From contig NZ_CALBSN010000172.1 in assembly GCF_937967675.1 (NCBI RefSeq), forward strand, positions 1-16,334: a stretch of DNA of 16,334 nucleotides, written 5' to 3'. The notes under the pieces are model-generated. The model did not search any database. It saw nothing but the letters and a program-made list of their open reading frames with translations, and was not told the origin of the DNA. A program made the translations under genes and the position numbers. Below, one piece after another: positions 14,434 to 16,334 of this stretch. This DNA is from an uncultured Flavobacterium sp. GTDB taxonomy: Bacteria; Bacteroidota; Bacteroidia; Flavobacteriales; Flavobacteriaceae. Numbering within the stretch: the stretch's first letter is position 1; each line of letters begins with the position of its first letter.

Positions 14434-14640
14434 CTATTCCGATTTTTTCTCAGCAGCTTTTTTAGATGAACAACATCCACCTGATTTAGCCTCTGAACCA
14501 CAAGATTTTTTTTCTTCAGACGAACAAGATTTTTCAGTTTTAGCTGTTTCTTTTTTTGCTTTTTTCTTTGGCTCTTGAGCATTAACATTCATTGATAACA
14601 TAAAAGCAGCCACTGCCATAATAGAAACTAATTTTTTCAT
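14434..14640 (-). CDS. Secreted Lys/Cys-rich small protein, unknown function
   Basis: 68-residue protein. Residues 1-21 form a signal peptide (MKKLVSIMAVAAFMLSMNVNA, cleavage before Gln22). The mature part is 47 residues of Lys, Glu and Ser with four cysteines at positions 39, 47, 56 and 57, the last two adjacent in SGGCCSSKK. No hydrophobic core is apparent, so it is probably disordered, periplasmic, and able to bind metal or carry thiols. I do not recognise a named family. Codon use and AT content fit its neighbours. It is a single-gene unit with a -7 element 53 nt upstream and a strong terminator. Its nearness to the SQR-like gene allows a sulfur or metal role, which is not shown. Confidence 0.75.
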   Translation of the reverse strand: MKKLVSIMAVAAFMLSMNVNAQEPKKKAKKETAKTEKSCSSEEKKSCGSEAKSGGCCSSKKAAEKKSE

Positions 14641-14683
14641 TGTATTTATTTTTAAATTTATTATTTATTCTTTTGTTAGTTTT

Positions 14684-14720
14684 GTACTATCACAAATATA
14701 TTGAAATTTACAAATAGTAC
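14684..14720. promoter_or_regulatory. Inverted repeat around a candidate -7 element upstream of the Lys/Cys-rich gene
   Basis: GTACTAT (14684-14690) and ATAGTAC (14714-14720) form a perfect 7-bp inverted repeat with a 23-bp centre. Inside it the minus strand reads TATATTTG (14700-14693), matching TAnnTTTG. No TTG lies at the normal spacing. The repeat could be an operator or only chance in AT-rich DNA. Confidence 0.35.
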
Positions 14721-14748
14721 TCTTAATTTTTTATTAATTTAACATTTA

Positions 14749-16334
14749 TTACTTTTTTATTACTCGTTTTGATACATAATATTTATCGTCAAAAATAAAA
14801 GTAATAAATACCATTTTAGTATTTACGAACAAAACATCAAAGTTCATAGCATTTTTCCCAACTTTCGCATCTTCTATTTCCCCTTCTTCAATTATTTTAC
14901 CATCCAATCCAGATATTATATAATTAAGTTTTGCTTTGTAAGGCAATTCAAACTCAACTCTAACAGTATCATTCTCTGTTGGATTTGGTGAAACTGTAAA
15001 GGAAAAAGGATTTTCTCCATTAATCTGTGGAGTGCTTAAAGTGGTGTTTTTAACCAACTTCACTTCATAAACTGTTGGATCAGCACTTGTTAAATTGGTT
15101 TGATTGTCCGTAAATGCAGTAGCAGAACTACTTTGAATTCCTCCAAATAAATATCCGATAACAAATTCATTATCTGTAATATTGGACAACTGTATCACTT
15201 CATTTGAATAATGCGGTAAATTCTCATTCGGAATGAATTCTGCTCCAGCTCCTTTTAAATTAGGCATTTCTACTGGTAATTGATATTCGAGCAAACTTCC
15301 ATCTGCAAAACGAGTTGTTCTACTTATGGTTTTCACAAAGGGAACCGTATCATCTTGTAATAAAGTTCCATTTGAATAATAATACTGACTCATACCTCCA
15401 AAAAACAAATTGTGCATTCTGTTATTGGTAGCATCATACAAACAAGCTTTTCCGCTATGATAATTGCTTAAATATTGATTGAATTGCGTTTGCGGATAAT
15501 AACCTCCTGCTTTGATATCAACTGGATATAAAAAAGGTAAATCCACCGCAATTTGAAATACGCCTGACGAAATCGTGTAGCCTAATTCTCCATTAGGAAA
15601 TATTTGAGGCAACAAATTATAATCGCGACGATGCAAATGAACTGCATCTACAACTTCTTCATAATTGGCATAACTTAAATTACTTCCAGAATTATCAATA
15701 GTGAATTTTCGAATAGCATTCGAATAGGTTTGAGTAAACGTTGGATTGTTCATAGGATTATATCTTCCATCAAAACGATGTCCGCCCACTAAATAAAATG
15801 TATTCCCAATTTTACCCAACTGTCCACCTGTAATCGCAAAAACATCATTAGTAATTTGCTTGAAATACGAAGTAATTGGAGTTCCCGCCACAATAGCGTT
15901 AATCAAATTTGGCACATCAACTGAAGTCAGATTATTGAACGTTTTATGATCGGCAGCTGTTGTAGAATACGCATATCCACCAACGATAAACAAAGCATCA
16001 CCATCTTGATAAAAATTCATGTTGGTCGATTGCAATTGTTCTTTAATTCCTGTCGGAAGTGAATTCACCGAAGCCGACCACGATTGTTGTGAAGCAATAT
16101 CAACCACATATATATTAGTATTGTTTTGCGCTCCTGGAAAAGCATTGAAAGGTTGACGGGCATGAACACCGTCTTTTCGACCTCCAATGATTAGCCATTT
16201 TCCATTGTGCTGCGCAAAAGCATACGAATGTAATCCCGGTAAACCTGAAACAGATACCGGCGTTAACACCACATCGTATTCAAAGGTGCTTTGTGCTGTT
16301 GTTGACTGAAAAAATGCCAACAAAAACACGATTA
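14749..16334 (-). CDS. Kelch-like beta-propeller protein with type IX secretion sorting domain (5' end outside window)
   Basis: Secreted protein of at least 528 codons, open at the window edge. The visible start (IVFLLAFFQSTTAQ) is the end of a signal peptide, so the true ATG is probably only a few codons beyond 16334. The GTG at 16329-16327 is likely an internal Val. The body shows Kelch-type blades with paired Gly: WLIIGGRKDGVHA, ALFIVGGYAYS, FYLVGGHRFDGRY, LFFGGMSQYYY and GYLFGGIQSSS. The last 85 or so residues form a type A C-terminal sorting domain, from FSFTVSPNPTENDTVRVEFE through a GLDGKIIEEG strand to the basic end YYVSKRVIKK. Export through the type IX system and attachment to or release from the cell surface are therefore expected. 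Ligand or function is unknown. No clear terminator follows. Confidence 0.88.
   Translation of the reverse strand, partial: IVFLLAFFQSTTAQSTFEYDVVLTPVSVSGLPGLHSYAFAQHNGKWLIIGGRKDGVHARQPFNAFPGAQNNTNIYVVDIASQQSWSASVNSLPTGIKEQLQSTNMNFYQDGDALFIVGGYAYSTTAADHKTFNNLTSVDVPNLINAIVAGTPITSYFKQITNDVFAITGGQLGKIGNTFYLVGGHRFDGRYNPMNNPTFTQTYSNAIRKFTIDNSGSNLSYANYEEVVDAVHLHRRDYNLLPQIFPNGELGYTISSGVFQIAVDLPFLYPVDIKAGGYYPQTQFNQYLSNYHSGKACLYDATNNRMHNLFFGGMSQYYYSNGTLLQDDTVPFVKTISRTTRFADGSLLEYQLPVEMPNLKGAGAEFIPNENLPHYSNEVIQLSNITDNEFVIGYLFGGIQSSSATAFTDNQTNLTSADPTVYEVKLVKNTTLSTPQINGENPFSFTVSPNPTENDTVRVEFELPYKAKLNYIISGLDGKIIEEGEIEDAKVGKNAMNFDVLFVNTKMVFITFIFDDKYYVSKRVIKK

Noticed and set aside
14351..14578. Open frame of 75 codons on the plus strand opposite the Lys/Cys-rich gene
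   Set aside because: It runs through the terminator and antisense to a protein with a clear signal peptide. Its Phe/Ser-rich product is what the reverse complement of a Lys/Glu-rich gene gives.
1..16334. Insertion sequences, integrases, tRNA or rRNA genes
   Set aside because: No transposase or integrase motif, no terminal inverted repeats around any block and no tRNA-like cloverleaf was seen.

Overview
The window looks like chromosomal DNA of a member of the Bacteroidota, most probably a Flavobacterium-like Flavobacteriaceae. It is AT-rich, has almost no Shine-Dalgarno sequences, and carries TAnnTTTG-type promoter elements. It also holds hallmark families: a FecI/FecR/TonB-receptor set with a DUF4974-type anti-sigma factor, Asp-rich lipoproteins carrying a surface-export-like signal, and a type IX secretion C-terminal sorting domain.

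Layout. Positions 1-379 (minus) hold the N-terminal part of ffh, with a good housekeeping promoter at 405-434. Positions 514-2061 (minus) hold two lipoprotein genes that share a C-terminal domain. The larger one also carries four half-repeats bounded by cysteines. Divergent from them, 2238-6244 (plus) hold an ECF sigma factor, a FecR-like anti-sigma factor and a FecA-like TonB-dependent transducer. A two-box element (TAGGGT, 14 nt, TTGTTA) occurs three times with identical spacing. Two copies point at the lipoprotein genes. One lies at the sigma stop codon and points at the anti-sigma gene. I read it as the promoter recognised by this ECF sigma factor, which would make the receptor set and the lipoproteins one regulon. 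This is the most interesting part of the window.

Positions 6277-12504 (minus) hold a tripartite RND efflux operon in the order TolC, adaptor, pump. Downstream of the pump are a small PII-like protein and a DUF2892 membrane protein. Between adaptor and pump is a patch of degenerate 7-bp repeats. Upstream of the tolC gene is a cluster of GTTACAAA/GTAAC sites.

Positions 12676-14640 (minus) hold a 43-codon microprotein gene ending in GGHGGTRK, a sulfide:quinone-oxidoreductase-like flavoprotein with three candidate redox cysteines, and a secreted Lys/Cys-rich 68-residue protein. A 12-bp motif (TGTWACAAATGT) is found upstream of both the flavoprotein and the tolC operon. Together with DUF2892, which is often linked to sulfur metabolism, this suggests but does not prove a co-regulated sulfide or stress module. 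Positions 14749-16334 (minus) hold a Kelch-like propeller protein with a type IX sorting domain, cut by the window edge.

Only the sigma, anti-sigma and receptor genes are on the plus strand. All functional calls come from reading the translated sequence; no database search was run.
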